Positions 8,027 to 16,023 of a stretch of DNA of 64,000 bases are shown here, piece after piece; the first letter of the stretch is position 1; the number at the start of each line of letters is the position of its first letter. Source of the DNA: Deltaproteobacteria bacterium (lineage in GTDB: Bacteria > Myxococcota > Myxococcia > Myxococcales > SZAS-1); contig JAFEBB010000028.1 of NCBI GenBank assembly GCA_018266075.1, forward strand, positions 25,666 to 89,665, written 5' to 3'. The translations under genes were made by a program, and so were the position numbers. Below the pieces are notes generated by a model, which saw nothing but the letters and a program-made list of their open reading frames with translations, searched no databases and had not been told where the DNA came from.

Positions 8027-9526
8027 CTACTTGCCCAGGACGCGCTTGGCCTCCTCGACGTCGTCGAAGTGGCGCTTCTCGGTCCCGATGATCTGGTAGC
8101 TCTCGTGGCCCTTGCCGGCGAGCAGCACCACGTCGCCTTCCTTGGCCAGGCCGATGGCGATCTCGATGGCCAGCTTGCGGTCGAGCTCCACCTCGTAGCC
8201 GCGGGCGCCCGAGGCCATCTCCTTCAGGCCGGCGCGCTTCATGCCGCCCTTCTCCAGGCCCTGCATGATCTGCTGGGTGATGGCCTGCGGGCTCTCGGTG
8301 CGGGGGTTGTCGTTGGTGACGATCACCTGGTCGGCGGCCTTGCCCACCGCCTCGCCCATCAGCACGCGCTTGCCCTGGTCGCGGTCGCCGCCGCAGCCGA
8401 ACATCACCACCAAGCGGCCCTTGCCCAGCGTGCGCAGCGTGGACATCACGCGGCGAAGCGCGTCGTCGGTGTGCGCGTAGTCGATGAAGACGTTGACGCC
8501 CTTGCCCACCACGCGCTCCAGGCGCCCGGGCACGCGGTTCACCATCGAGACGCCGATGCCGATCGCCTGGCGCGGCATGCCCGACGCCACGGCCAAGCCG
8601 GTCGCCGCGAGCATGTTCTCGATGTTGTGCTGGCCCACCAGGGCGCTCTTGAGCTTCACCGGGCCGAGCGGGGTCTTCACGTTGAGCTCGATGCCGTCGA
8701 GCGTGACCTTGGCGTCCGAGCCGAGGATCTCCGCCTGCGGGTTCTTCGTGGAGAACCGCCAGGCGGTCTTCTTCATGCCCTTGAGCTCGGCGGCGAGGCG
8801 CTGGCCCCACTCGTCGTCGCCGTTGACCACCGCCACGCCGTCCGGCGCGAGGTACTGGGTGAAGAGCTTCGACTTGGCGTCGAAGTACTCGTCCATGTCG
8901 CGGTGGTAGTCGAGGTGATCGCGCGTCAGGTTCGTGAACGCCGCCGCGGAGAACGTCAGACCGGCCACGCGCTCCTGGTCGAGGGCGTGCGAGCTGACCT
9001 CCATGATCACGAAGTCGGTGCTCGCGTCCTTCATCTGCTTGAGCACGCGCTGCAGCTCCACCGGGCCCGGCGTGGTGTGGCTCGCGGGCACCGTCTCGCG
9101 CGCGAAGCGGTAGTTCACCGTGCCGAAGACGCCCGGCGACGCGCCCGCCGCCTTGGCGATGGCCTCGAGCAGGTAGGTGGTGGTCGTCTTGCCGTTGGTG
9201 CCGGTGACGCCGACCATCTTCATCTCGGCGGCCGGGTTGCCGAAGAAGTTCGAGGCCAGGAGCCCAGCGGTGCGACGCACGCGCTTGCTCACCAGCACCG
9301 GGACCTTCTTGTTGGGGATGTCGACGCCGTGCTCGGCGAGCGCGGCCACCGCGCCCTTCTCCACCGCGCTCGGCACGAAGGTCGCGCCATCCACCTGCTT
9401 GCCGGGCAGAGCGAGGAACAGGTCGCCCGGCTTGACGTTGCGCGAATCGTCGGTGACGCCCTTGATCTCGACGTCTTCCCCGTTCAGCTCCACGCCCGTG
9501 TTCGCAACGAGTTGGCTCAGCTTCAT
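8027..9526 (-). CDS. murE: UDP-MurNAc-L-Ala-D-Glu--2,6-diaminopimelate ligase MurE
   Basis: MurE adds the third residue of the peptidoglycan stem peptide. The protein has 499 residues, the ATP loop GTNGKTTTTYLLEAIA near 110, and the motif NLTRDHLDYHRDM. The sequence TNDNPRTESP contains DNPR, the established signature of enzymes specific for meso-diaminopimelate. Cell wall type is therefore inferred as DAP. The gene follows the longest gap in the dcw operon (243 bases). Confidence 0.95.
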   Translation of the reverse strand: MKLSQLVANTGVELNGEDVEIKGVTDDSRNVKPGDLFLALPGKQVDGATFVPSAVEKGAVAALAEHGVDIPNKKVPVLVSKRVRRTAGLLASNFFGNPAAEMKMVGVTGTNGKTTTTYLLEAIAKAAGASPGVFGTVNYRFARETVPASHTTPGPVELQRVLKQMKDASTDFVIMEVSSHALDQERVAGLTFSAAAFTNLTRDHLDYHRDMDEYFDAKSKLFTQYLAPDGVAVVNGDDEWGQRLAAELKGMKKTAWRFSTKNPQAEILGSDAKVTLDGIELNVKTPLGPVKLKSALVGQHNIENMLAATGLAVASGMPRQAIGIGVSMVNRVPGRLERVVGKGVNVFIDYAHTDDALRRVMSTLRTLGKGRLVVMFGCGGDRDQGKRVLMGEAVGKAADQVIVTNDNPRTESPQAITQQIMQGLEKGGMKRAGLKEMASGARGYEVELDRKLAIEIAIGLAKEGDVVLLAGKGHESYQIIGTEKRHFDDVEEAKRVLGK

Positions 9527-9544
9527 TCGCCGCCCTCTTCACCC

Positions 9545-9697
9545 GCTTCGAGCGCCGGGGAACCCGGTGTCGCCGGCCGGCCGCCGACGCTGCTCGAAGC
9601 TCATGTGCCCCGCCATGCTGGATGGGGGGCCTGCCGGAGTTTCCTCAATGCGCGCCGACCGATGCAGGCCTTCGGTTCCCCCGAACCCAGCGGCCTG
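9545..9697 (-). other. ftsI-murE spacer with two hairpins
   Basis: The 243-base gap (9527-9769) is the only long untranslated stretch inside the dcw operon. It holds two inverted repeats: GCTTCGAGC (9545-9553) with GCTCGAAGC (9592-9600), and GCAGGCC (9663-9669) with GGCCTGC (9691-9697), whose inner arms are GGTTC/GAACC. Neither is followed by a clear T tract on the minus strand, so attenuation or RNA processing is possible. I see no gene here. Confidence 0.5.
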
Positions 9698-9769
9698 CAG
9701 AAGCGAGCGCGCGCCTCTGTACGCCGTGGCCCGCCCATTCTGGGCTGGGTGGACCTGGCGCGGGCGGCG

Positions 9770-11767
9770 TTATAGCCGGGATTCGAGTCGGACCGATACC
9801 TTTGTTCCGCGTGGCACCACCGCGCCGGCTGCCGGAACCTGGCCAATCGTTCGTCCGCTTCCTTGCAGAGCGGGCTCCAGCTCGGCTTCCACGAGGGCCT
9901 TGGCGGCGTCGCGCGCGCCCAAGCCCGCGAGATTCGGGACGATGGACTGGTTGGCGCCGGCGGCGAGGACCTCTTCGGGTTCGTCGTCTTCAGCGGCTTC
10001 GGCAGGTGGCGGCGTCTTGGGGGTTGGTTCAGCCGCGGCCACCGGCATGGGATCGCGGTGCCTCGGCGGCACCCCAAGCTGGGGCAGGGCCTGCTCGGCG
10101 ATCTCCTTGAAGGCGGGGGCGGCCACCTTGCCGCCGTACTTGTCGCCCTGCGGCTCGTCGATGATCACCGCGATGACCAGCTTCGGCGCCTCGGCGGGCA
10201 CGAAGCCGATGAAGCTCGCGGTGCGACGGTCGGCCGAGTAGCCGCCGGTCTCCGGGTCCGCCTTCTGCGCGGTGCCGGTCTTGCCGGCCACCTGGTAGTC
10301 GCTCATGTTCGCGAGCTCGGCGGTGCCGCCCTTCTCGACCACCGTCTCCATCATCGCGGTCATGGTCTGCGCGGTCTGCGCGGAGACGACCTGGCGCACC
10401 GGCTCGGGCCCGTGGCTCTCGAGCACGGTCCCTTCCGGATCGACGACCTTGCGCACCAGGAACGGCCGCATCAGCTGCCCGTGGTTGGCGAGCGCCGCGT
10501 AGCCGGCGGTGAGCTGAATCGCGTTCGCCGTCAGGCCCTGGCCGAAGCTCTCGGTGGCGAGCTGGATGTCGGCCTTGGGGAACGGGATCGTGCCGCGCAC
10601 CTCGCCGGGCATGCCCAGGCCGGTCTTCTCGTCGAAGCCGAACGCCTTGTAGTAGCTGATGAGCTTCTCGCGCCCGAGCTTCTCCGCGATCTTGGCCGCG
10701 CCGATGTTCGACGACTTCTGGATCACCTGGGTGACCGTGAGGCTGCCGAGCGGCTCATGGTCGTGGATGGCCTTGTTGCCGATGGGGTAGCGGCCGTTCT
10801 CGCAGAAGATGGTGTCCGTGGGCTTCACCACCTTCTCTTCGATGGCCGCGGCGACGCTGAACGCCTTGAACGTCGAGCCGGGCTCGAACGCGTCGACCAC
10901 CGGCCGGTTGCGCATGGCGCTGCGCTCGCTCTTGCCCGGGTCGTTGGGGTTGAAGCTGGGCGCGCTCGCGAGCGCGAGGATCTCGCCCGTGGACGGATCC
11001 ATCACCACCGCCATCGCACCCGTGGGCTTGCTCTTCTGCACCACGTGCGCGAGCGCGGTCTCGGCGATGTGCTGGATGCCGCGATCGATCGTCAGCTCCA
11101 CTTTCGCGCCCGAGAGCCCGTCGGTGTCGACCACGCCCTCGGCGAAGACCGAGCGCCGCTGCGCGTCCTTGATGATGTCGATGCTCTCCGCGTGGCCCTT
11201 GAGGACGTCGTTGTAGGCGAGCTCGACACCCTCGAGGCCCTCGCCGTCGACGCCCGCGAAGCCGAGCACGTTCGCGGCCAGCTCGCGCTGCGGGTAGAAG
11301 CGCCGCGGCTCCTTCACGAACGTCAGCCCCGTGAACTGCAGGGCCTTGGCCGCGGTCACCTCGGAAGGCGTGGCGCCGCGCTTCAGCCAAACGAAGTGCT
11401 TGGGCGCCTTGGCGATCTTCTTGTCCAGCTCTTTAACCGGAAGGTTAAGCACCTTCGCCAGCGTCGGAACCGCGTTCGCGGGCAGCGCGCTGGGATCACA
11501 GGAGATCGAGTCGACGTCCACGCTCGCGGCGAGCGGTGTGCCGTTGCGGTCGTAGATCACGCCGCGGCGGGGCGCGATGGTGTCCTCTTGCACGTACTGC
11601 TCCTGGGCCATCTGCCGCATGCGCGGGCCGTCGACGAGCTGCAGCCGCGCGGCCTTCCAGGCCATCACCAGGAAGAGCGGCACGAACGCGATCGCGAGCA
11701 ACCCCACGCGCACGCGCACCCACTTGATCTGCTTCTGATCCAGTCCGACGGCGCCGCCAGTGCGCAT
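9770..11767 (-). CDS. ftsI: Septal penicillin-binding protein FtsI (class B PBP) with one PASTA domain
   Basis: FtsI is the D,D-transpeptidase of septal peptidoglycan synthesis. One N-terminal membrane helix (VGLLAIAFVPLFLVMAWKA) precedes the dimerisation domain and the transpeptidase. Active-site motifs are present: STFK with the nucleophile Ser near residue 298, SSN near 352, and KTGT near 496. A Pro/Glu-rich linker leads to one C-terminal PASTA repeat (VPNLAGLGARDAAKAL to the end), a feature of several non-enteric PBPs. ATG at 11767 is chosen: GAGG lies 5 bases upstream and the gap to ftsL is 7 bases. About 665 residues. Confidence 0.93.
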   Translation of the reverse strand: MRTGGAVGLDQKQIKWVRVRVGLLAIAFVPLFLVMAWKAARLQLVDGPRMRQMAQEQYVQEDTIAPRRGVIYDRNGTPLAASVDVDSISCDPSALPANAVPTLAKVLNLPVKELDKKIAKAPKHFVWLKRGATPSEVTAAKALQFTGLTFVKEPRRFYPQRELAANVLGFAGVDGEGLEGVELAYNDVLKGHAESIDIIKDAQRRSVFAEGVVDTDGLSGAKVELTIDRGIQHIAETALAHVVQKSKPTGAMAVVMDPSTGEILALASAPSFNPNDPGKSERSAMRNRPVVDAFEPGSTFKAFSVAAAIEEKVVKPTDTIFCENGRYPIGNKAIHDHEPLGSLTVTQVIQKSSNIGAAKIAEKLGREKLISYYKAFGFDEKTGLGMPGEVRGTIPFPKADIQLATESFGQGLTANAIQLTAGYAALANHGQLMRPFLVRKVVDPEGTVLESHGPEPVRQVVSAQTAQTMTAMMETVVEKGGTAELANMSDYQVAGKTGTAQKADPETGGYSADRRTASFIGFVPAEAPKLVIAVIIDEPQGDKYGGKVAAPAFKEIAEQALPQLGVPPRHRDPMPVAAAEPTPKTPPPAEAAEDDEPEEVLAAGANQSIVPNLAGLGARDAAKALVEAELEPALQGSGRTIGQVPAAGAVVPRGTKVSVRLESRL

Positions 11768-11774
11768 GCGAACC

Positions 11775-12215
11775 TCAGCGAGGAGCGAGGAGAGCCACGG
11801 GAGTTCCACTCGGACCGACGACGCCCGCATGCGGCTTCGACGCGCGCAGCGGCTTGTGCGACGCAGGCTTGCTGGTCGCAGGGGTCGGCGCGGCAGCCGT
11901 CGCGAGCGGGCCGCCCACCGGGAAGACCATCTGCGGCGCGGGCGCGGTCATGCCCAGCTGCGTGCGCGCGGTGGTCTCGATGTGCGCTGCGGAGCGCAAC
12001 GTGGCGAGCTGTAGCTTGAGCGACGCGTTCTCGCGCTCGAGCTGCCGGTGCGTATCCTCGAGTTGGCCGAGCTCGTAGCCCGCCTCGACCGCGCTGACCT
12101 TGGCGAACACGTGCGCGATGCCCGCGCCACAGAGCATGGCCGCCATCGCGACCGCGGCCAGGATCTGGCGCGTGGCGCCGCTCGATCCGCCTGCTGGAAG
12201 GGCTGCAGCTCTCAT
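11775..12215 (-). CDS. ftsL: Cell division protein FtsL
   Basis: A 146-residue bitopic protein between rsmH and ftsI, the usual ftsL position. A short cytoplasmic tail is followed by one membrane helix (ILAAVAMAAMLCGAGIAHVFA), then a heptad-like coiled coil (LGQLEDTHRQLERENASLKLQLATL). The C-terminal ~50 residues are Ala/Pro/Lys-rich and longer than in enteric FtsL. ATG at 12215 overlaps the rsmH stop (ATGA). FtsL recruits and activates FtsW-FtsI. Identification rests on topology and position, as FtsL sequences diverge strongly. Confidence 0.85.
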   Translation of the reverse strand: MRAAALPAGGSSGATRQILAAVAMAAMLCGAGIAHVFAKVSAVEAGYELGQLEDTHRQLERENASLKLQLATLRSAAHIETTARTQLGMTAPAPQMVFPVGGPLATAAAPTPATSKPASHKPLRASKPHAGVVGPSGTPVALLAPR

Positions 12216-13126
12216 CGGAAACGCTCCACCGCGCGCAGCTTGGCGCTTCGGCTTCTGGGGTTCGCTTCGATCTCCGCGTCGGTGGCGGTGACCGGCTTCT
12301 TGCTGAGGTTGTGGAAATCGCCGGGCGTGCCGCAGGTGCACACCGGCAAGCCAGGCGGGCAGATGCAGTGCGGCTCGAGCGCGCGGAACGCCTCTTTCAC
12401 AGCGCGATCCTCGAGCGAGTGGAACGAGATGATCGCCGCGCGGCCGCCGACCTTCACCAGCTTCGGGATGTCCGCCAGCAGCGCGTCGAGCGCCTCGAGC
12501 TCGCGGTTCACGGCGATGCGCAGCGCCTGGAAGGTCTTCGTGGCGGGGTGGATGTGCCGCGGCCACTGCGCACGCGGGATGGCGTGGCCGATGGCGTCCG
12601 CGAGCTCGCCCGTGTTCGCGAAGGTGCCGGCCTTGATGGCCTTGGCGATGCGCTTGGCGTGGTGCTCCTCGCCGTAGTCGCGGATCACGTTGGCGAGCTC
12701 GTGCTCGCTCACGCGCGCGAGGAAATCCGAGAGCGGCTCGGCGTCCGGGCCCATGCGCATGTCGAGCGGGCCGGGCTTGCCGAAGGAAAATCCGCGCTCG
12801 GCCTCGTCGAGCTGCGGCGAAGAGACGCCGAGATCGGCGAGGACGCCGTCGACCATGCCGACCTTCGCGCCATCGAGCAGCGCGCGCGCATGCTGGAAGT
12901 TGCCCTGGAGCGGATGAAACATTTTTGTAAACTTCGCGAGCCGCTTCGACGCGGCCTCGAGCGCGCGCGGATCACGATCGATCGCGTAGACCTCGGCGCC
13001 CTTCGCGAGGAGGGCCTCCGTGTGTCCACCGCCGCCGAGCGTGCAATCCAGCACCACCGCGCCCTCCTTCGGGGCGAGCGCCGCCACCGCCTCGTTCAAG
13101 AGGACCGTGGCGTGCGCGAAGCTCAA
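12212..13126 (-). CDS. rsmH: 16S rRNA (cytosine1402-N4)-methyltransferase RsmH (MraW)
   Basis: RsmH methylates N4 of C1402 in 16S rRNA using SAM. Signatures are HATVLLNEAV at the start, the SAM loop DCTLGGGGHTEALL, AIDRDPRAL, LADLGVSSPQLDEAERGFSF and ISFHSLEDRAVKEAF. No ATG or GTG lies in frame nearby. TTG at 13126, overlapping the stop of the STAS gene as TTGA, gives a protein of 304 residues beginning at the conserved region. Translation is therefore probably coupled to the STAS gene. Confidence 0.94.
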   Translation of the reverse strand: MSFAHATVLLNEAVAALAPKEGAVVLDCTLGGGGHTEALLAKGAEVYAIDRDPRALEAASKRLAKFTKMFHPLQGNFQHARALLDGAKVGMVDGVLADLGVSSPQLDEAERGFSFGKPGPLDMRMGPDAEPLSDFLARVSEHELANVIRDYGEEHHAKRIAKAIKAGTFANTGELADAIGHAIPRAQWPRHIHPATKTFQALRIAVNRELEALDALLADIPKLVKVGGRAAIISFHSLEDRAVKEAFRALEPHCICPPGLPVCTCGTPGDFHNLSKKPVTATDAEIEANPRSRSAKLRAVERFR

Positions 13127-13509
13127 AACCCGTTCCCGACGAAGAACCGCGCCCTCGCTGCCTCGACCGTCGCGCAGAGCTCCAGCTTTCCGTGCGCGCC
13201 CGCGGCTCGGAGAATCGCCGCGAGGTACGGGCTCGCGCCGGCCAGGATCAGATCGCCGCCCGCGCGCTTGAGCAGCTGGCGGGCCGCGGTGAGCATGCCC
13301 ACGCCGCGAAAGTCGAGGTGATCGACGTAGGTCAGGTCGAGCACCATGCGCAGCGAGCCCTCCTGAGCGGAGCGGAAGCAGTGCTGGGCGAGCGCGCGGA
13401 GCTCCGTCGTCCCCAGCTCGCCGTCGGGGCGGAGCACCGCGGGCTCGAGCTCCTCGAGCTCTTCCGGGAGCTCGTTGTGCGCCAGGCTGTTCATCGTCTG
13501 CTTGTCCAT
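13123..13509 (-). CDS. STAS-domain protein embedded in the dcw operon
   Basis: A 128-residue protein whose residues ~25-120 have the fold pattern of a STAS domain (anti-anti-sigma factor/SpoIIAA-like): LRMVLDLTYVDHLDFRGVGMLTAARQLL, then GGDLILAGASPYLAAILRAAG. In regulated STAS proteins the loop reads D-S-S-G and the first Ser is phosphorylated. Here it reads D-F-R-G, so that Ser is absent. The gene sits between mraZ and rsmH, where no such gene occurs in enteric or Gram-positive clusters. It starts 27 bases after mraZ and overlaps rsmH by 4. Partner unknown. Confidence 0.8.
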   Translation of the reverse strand: MDKQTMNSLAHNELPEELEELEPAVLRPDGELGTTELRALAQHCFRSAQEGSLRMVLDLTYVDHLDFRGVGMLTAARQLLKRAGGDLILAGASPYLAAILRAAGAHGKLELCATVEAARARFFVGNGF

Positions 13510-13536
13510 GCCCCACCCTCCCGAATTCGAAATCGA

Positions 13537-13986
13537 TCAGCCGCGCAGCTCGGCGAGCACCTTGGCGATGTCGGCGCCGTTGGCCTCGGCCATGGCGGTC
13601 TCGCGGGCCTTCTTCCAGCCGTCGGCGCTCCAGAGCTCGATGACCTTCACCATCCCGGCCCAGACCACTTCCTTCTCCAGGCCCGCGTGCGCGCGGAGGC
13701 TGGGCGGAACGAGGATTCGGCCGAGCTTGTCGAGCGCGCACTCCTGGGCGCCGGCGACGTAGAGCCGCATGAGCTGCTTGATGCCCGGCTCGAGCACCGA
13801 GCGGGTGGCGAGCGCGGCTTCCAGCGCTTCCCACTCGCGCACCGGGTACGCGTGCAAACAGGGATCGAGACCCGTCGTGACGATGAGGCGCTCGTCGTAG
13901 TTCGCGGCGAGCACTTCGCGGATCTTGGCCGGGAGGCTCGTGCGCCCCTTGGAGTCGATCGCGTGTTCGAAGACGCCACGGAACAC
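13537..13986 (-). CDS. mraZ: Transcriptional regulator MraZ
   Basis: MraZ is the DNA-binding protein that heads dcw operons and represses its own promoter in E. coli. The 149-residue protein has two SpoVT/AbrB-like halves: [23 protein letters not shown] at the N-terminus and [21 protein letters not shown] in the second half, both carrying the D-x-K/L-G-R signature. The start is GTG at 13986, before the conserved FRG. Candidate MraZ sites and a promoter lie 16-73 bases upstream. Confidence 0.95.
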   Translation of the reverse strand: MFRGVFEHAIDSKGRTSLPAKIREVLAANYDERLIVTTGLDPCLHAYPVREWEALEAALATRSVLEPGIKQLMRLYVAGAQECALDKLGRILVPPSLRAHAGLEKEVVWAGMVKVIELWSADGWKKARETAMAEANGADIAKVLAELRG

Positions 13987-14001
13987 CGCTGCACCGCCCT
14001 G

Positions 14002-14026
14002 ATCCGCGCCTTGCCACTTCTTCCCA
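14002..14026 (-). promoter_or_regulatory. mraZ: Candidate MraZ box (TGGGA-N5-TGGCA-N5-CGGAT)
   Basis: On the minus strand TGGGA (14026-14022), TGGCA (14016-14012) and CGGAT (14006-14002) are spaced exactly 10 bases apart, just upstream of the mraZ start. Known MraZ sites are TGGGN pentamers separated by 5-base spacers. The first unit is perfect, the second has one change, the third is weak. They lie immediately downstream of the predicted -10 element, as in autorepression. Confidence 0.6.
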
Positions 14027-14030
14027 CTCC

Positions 14031-14059
14031 TTTGTCGCGTGCGGGCGCGAAGGCGTCAA
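14031..14059 (-). promoter_or_regulatory. Candidate dcw operon promoter
   Basis: On the minus strand TTGACG (14059-14054) is followed after 17 bases by GACAAA (14036-14031). The -35 is nearly perfect and the -10 is weak (3 of 6). It lies 45 bases upstream of mraZ and directly before the MraZ-box candidate. Confidence 0.5.
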
Positions 14060-14074
14060 GGAAACGGCCGTCCA

Positions 14075-14090
14075 AGTGCTCATGAACACT
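14075..14090. promoter_or_regulatory. 16-bp operator-like palindrome upstream of the dcw promoter
   Basis: AGTGCTCATGAACACT reads almost the same on both strands (14 of 16 positions), with the core TCATGA. It sits 16 bases upstream of the candidate -35 of the dcw operon and could bind a dimeric regulator. Its owner is unknown. Confidence 0.4.
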
Positions 14091-14156
14091 ATGGATTGTA
14101 TCCATCGGTCAACACACCACTACAGATAGTGGGTGGATCGAAGTGGCATGATCCAG

Positions 14157-14251
14157 GTTCCTGGTGGCTGGTTGCTGGTTCCTGGCGGATTGCAGATCGG
14201 GCGGCCGATCAGGCGTTCACAACCAGGAACGAGGAACCAGGAACCAGGAAC
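14157..14251. repeat. Large hairpin of GGAACCA repeats
   Basis: A 29-base left arm starting GTTCCTGGTGGCTGG (14157-14185) pairs with a right arm ending GAACCAGGAACCAGGAAC (14223-14251), with 4 mismatches. The arms are themselves short tandem units of GGAACCA. It lies between the dcw promoter and the lipoprotein gene at 14307, and rules out the longer in-frame starts of that gene. Confidence 0.7.
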
Positions 14252-14306
14252 GGAACGGGTCACGAGCTTGCGAGCGAGAAGATCCGATGCGAGATTGCGC
14301 AGCCGA

Positions 14307-15308
14307 ATGCGCCGATTGATCCTCGCCGCTGCGCTCCTGGGCGTGGCCTGTCAGAACCCGGTCGACAAGGCCGCCAAGGCGCGCATCTTCTCGCCCGAGG
14401 ATCCGCCCAAGTTCGTCACCCGCGCCGCCGACGACTTGGGCCCGAGCCACTTGAACGACTCGGCCGAGCACATCAAGCGCGTCTTCACCATGAGCGCCCT
14501 CGAGGCGGCCGAGCGCCTCGGGCCGCACCAGGTGAAGAGCGCGCTCGAGTTCCGCTGGTCGGGCGCGGGCAGCAAGTCCGAGCTCGACGAGGTGCACACC
14601 CTCACCATCGGCAGCCACGGCGACTTCGCCGCGCGCCTCGATGCCGGCGATCGCCTCGGCGACAGCAAGCAGGGCATGGAGATGATCCGCGCCCAGGGCC
14701 GCGTGTTCGCCCGCAGCCGCTTCCAGAAGTTCCGCGAGCGCACGCGCGATCGCGGCGCCGCCGATCGCTACGAGCAGGAGGTCTACGACGTGCTGGGCAC
14801 GCTCTACGAGCTCGTCGACGGCCGCGTCGCCCTCTCGCCCGAGGGCGAAGACACCGTCGCGGGCCGCAAGGTCTACAAGTACCGCGTGGTCCTCGCGGAG
14901 AAGACGCCCGCCCTCGACGACGGCCCCAAGCTCCCGCCCCTGGCCACGCCCAAGGGCGGCTACGACGCCCATCTCAAAGCCGAGCAGCTCCTCTCGCAGA
15001 AGCGCGAGCCACGCACGCTCTCGGGCACGCTCTCCGTCGACGCCCAGACCGCCGTTCCGCTGGCCGCGCGCCTCGAGGGCACGGTCGACGCGCCGGGCGA
15101 GGGCAACGATCACGCGAGCCTGCACCTGCTCGTGGACACCAGCGTCCCGAAGGTGGGCGCGGACCTCGTCGTGGCGGCGCCGAAAGACGTCGCCGTGGAC
15201 GCCGACCGACCCCAGTCGATCGCCGCCGCCTTGGAGCGCTTCGATCTGCCCCGCGCCGCCACCCGCGCGGACGGCGGTGCGGACGCCGAGGACGACGAAG
15301 ACAAGTAG
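14307..15308 (+). CDS. Lipoprotein of unknown function
   Basis: A 333-residue exported protein. It begins MRRLILAAALLGVACQNP, a lipoprotein signal with Cys at residue 15. The mature part is charged and helical early, then has beta-rich segments (SGTLSVDAQTAVPLAARLEGTVD, ASLHLLVDTSV) and an acidic tail (ADGGADAEDDEDK). No catalytic motif is evident. ATG at 14307 is chosen because upstream in-frame codons run through the GGAACCA hairpin. It stands alone, divergent from mraZ. Confidence 0.75.
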   Translation: MRRLILAAALLGVACQNPVDKAAKARIFSPEDPPKFVTRAADDLGPSHLNDSAEHIKRVFTMSALEAAERLGPHQVKSALEFRWSGAGSKSELDEVHTLTIGSHGDFAARLDAGDRLGDSKQGMEMIRAQGRVFARSRFQKFRERTRDRGAADRYEQEVYDVLGTLYELVDGRVALSPEGEDTVAGRKVYKYRVVLAEKTPALDDGPKLPPLATPKGGYDAHLKAEQLLSQKREPRTLSGTLSVDAQTAVPLAARLEGTVDAPGEGNDHASLHLLVDTSVPKVGADLVVAAPKDVAVDADRPQSIAAALERFDLPRAATRADGGADAEDDEDK

Positions 15309-15390
15309 CTGAATTCAGGCTTCTTTGTCGCGCCGCGCCGTGGACGGGCGTTCAGGTGCCAAAAATCGACGTCAGAGTCGGGCAGAAAAA

Positions 15391-15418
15391 TTGACGGAAC
15401 CCGCCCCGGCGGTAGTGT
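15391..15418 (+). promoter_or_regulatory. Promoter of the small gene at 15460
   Basis: TTGACG (15391-15396), a 16-base spacer and TAGTGT (15413-15418) form a sigma-70-like promoter about 42 bases upstream of the ATG at 15460. Confidence 0.5.
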
Positions 15419-15459
15419 GGCTCGAACCCGGAGTCATGCGCCGTAAGGAGTTCAAGGTC

Positions 15460-15783
15460 ATGGCAGCCAAGAGCACCACCACCACCCTGACGACCAAGCA
15501 GGTCGCGACCGCCCTCGACAAGGGCGTCGTCACCGCCGAAGAAGAGCGCGCGCTGCGGATGCGGCACGGCGCCAAGGTCTCGCCCACCGCGCCCCTGCCG
15601 CAGAAGGCCGCCGCGGGCAGCGAGGCCGCCGACGAGCTGCTGCTGATGGAGATGCAGCTTCTGAAGGCGTATCGCGCGCACCTCGCCAGCCAGGGCCGCG
15701 GCCCGTCGGCGGTGAAGGCCACGCCGACCACGCAGAACCGCGCCAAGGACAAGATCGTCCGCGCGCTGCGCAAGAAGCGCTAG
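15460..15783 (+). CDS. Small basic protein of unknown function
   Basis: A 107-residue soluble protein, rich in Lys, Thr and Ala, beginning MAAKSTTTTLTTKQVATAL. Its centre (GVVTAEEERALRMRHGAKV) and the helix ELLLMEMQLLKAYRAHLASQ are followed by a very basic end (NRAKDKIVRALRKKR). ATG at 15460 is chosen over ATG at 15436 because AAGGAG lies 9 bases before it. It has its own promoter and no operon partners. The basic tail could contact nucleic acid, but this is inference. Confidence 0.7.
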   Translation: MAAKSTTTTLTTKQVATALDKGVVTAEEERALRMRHGAKVSPTAPLPQKAAAGSEAADELLLMEMQLLKAYRAHLASQGRGPSAVKATPTTQNRAKDKIVRALRKKR

Positions 15784-15865
15784 GAAACGCGCACAGCGCG
15801 ATCTCCGGCGGCATTCGGGCTCGACCCGGGTGCCGCCGTTCTCGTTCCAGAGGAAATTTCGCCTG

Positions 15866-16023
15866 CCCCAGAGATTGGTTGGGGCGACCTCGGATCGCGC
15901 CGGGATTTTCGACGAGGTCGAGGAGCGAGGAGGAGCGTGCCCGAATGCACGTGACGACGCAGCGACGATGAGATCGGCGAAAAGACCCAGCGAGGCGAGG
16001 AGCGACTCAACCGATTTCTGGGG
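15866..16023. mobile_element. 158-bp MITE-like repeat with terminal inverted repeats, copy 1
   Basis: The ends CCCCAGAGATTGGTTG (15866-15881) and CAACCGATTTCTGGGG (16008-16023) are inverted repeats matching at 14 of 16 positions. The interior has no gene. The first 95 bases recur in the same orientation at 63906-64000 with 4 differences. The layout (short, no coding capacity, terminal inverted repeats, dispersed) fits a miniature transposable element or a large hairpin repeat. No target-site duplication is obvious. Confidence 0.75.
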
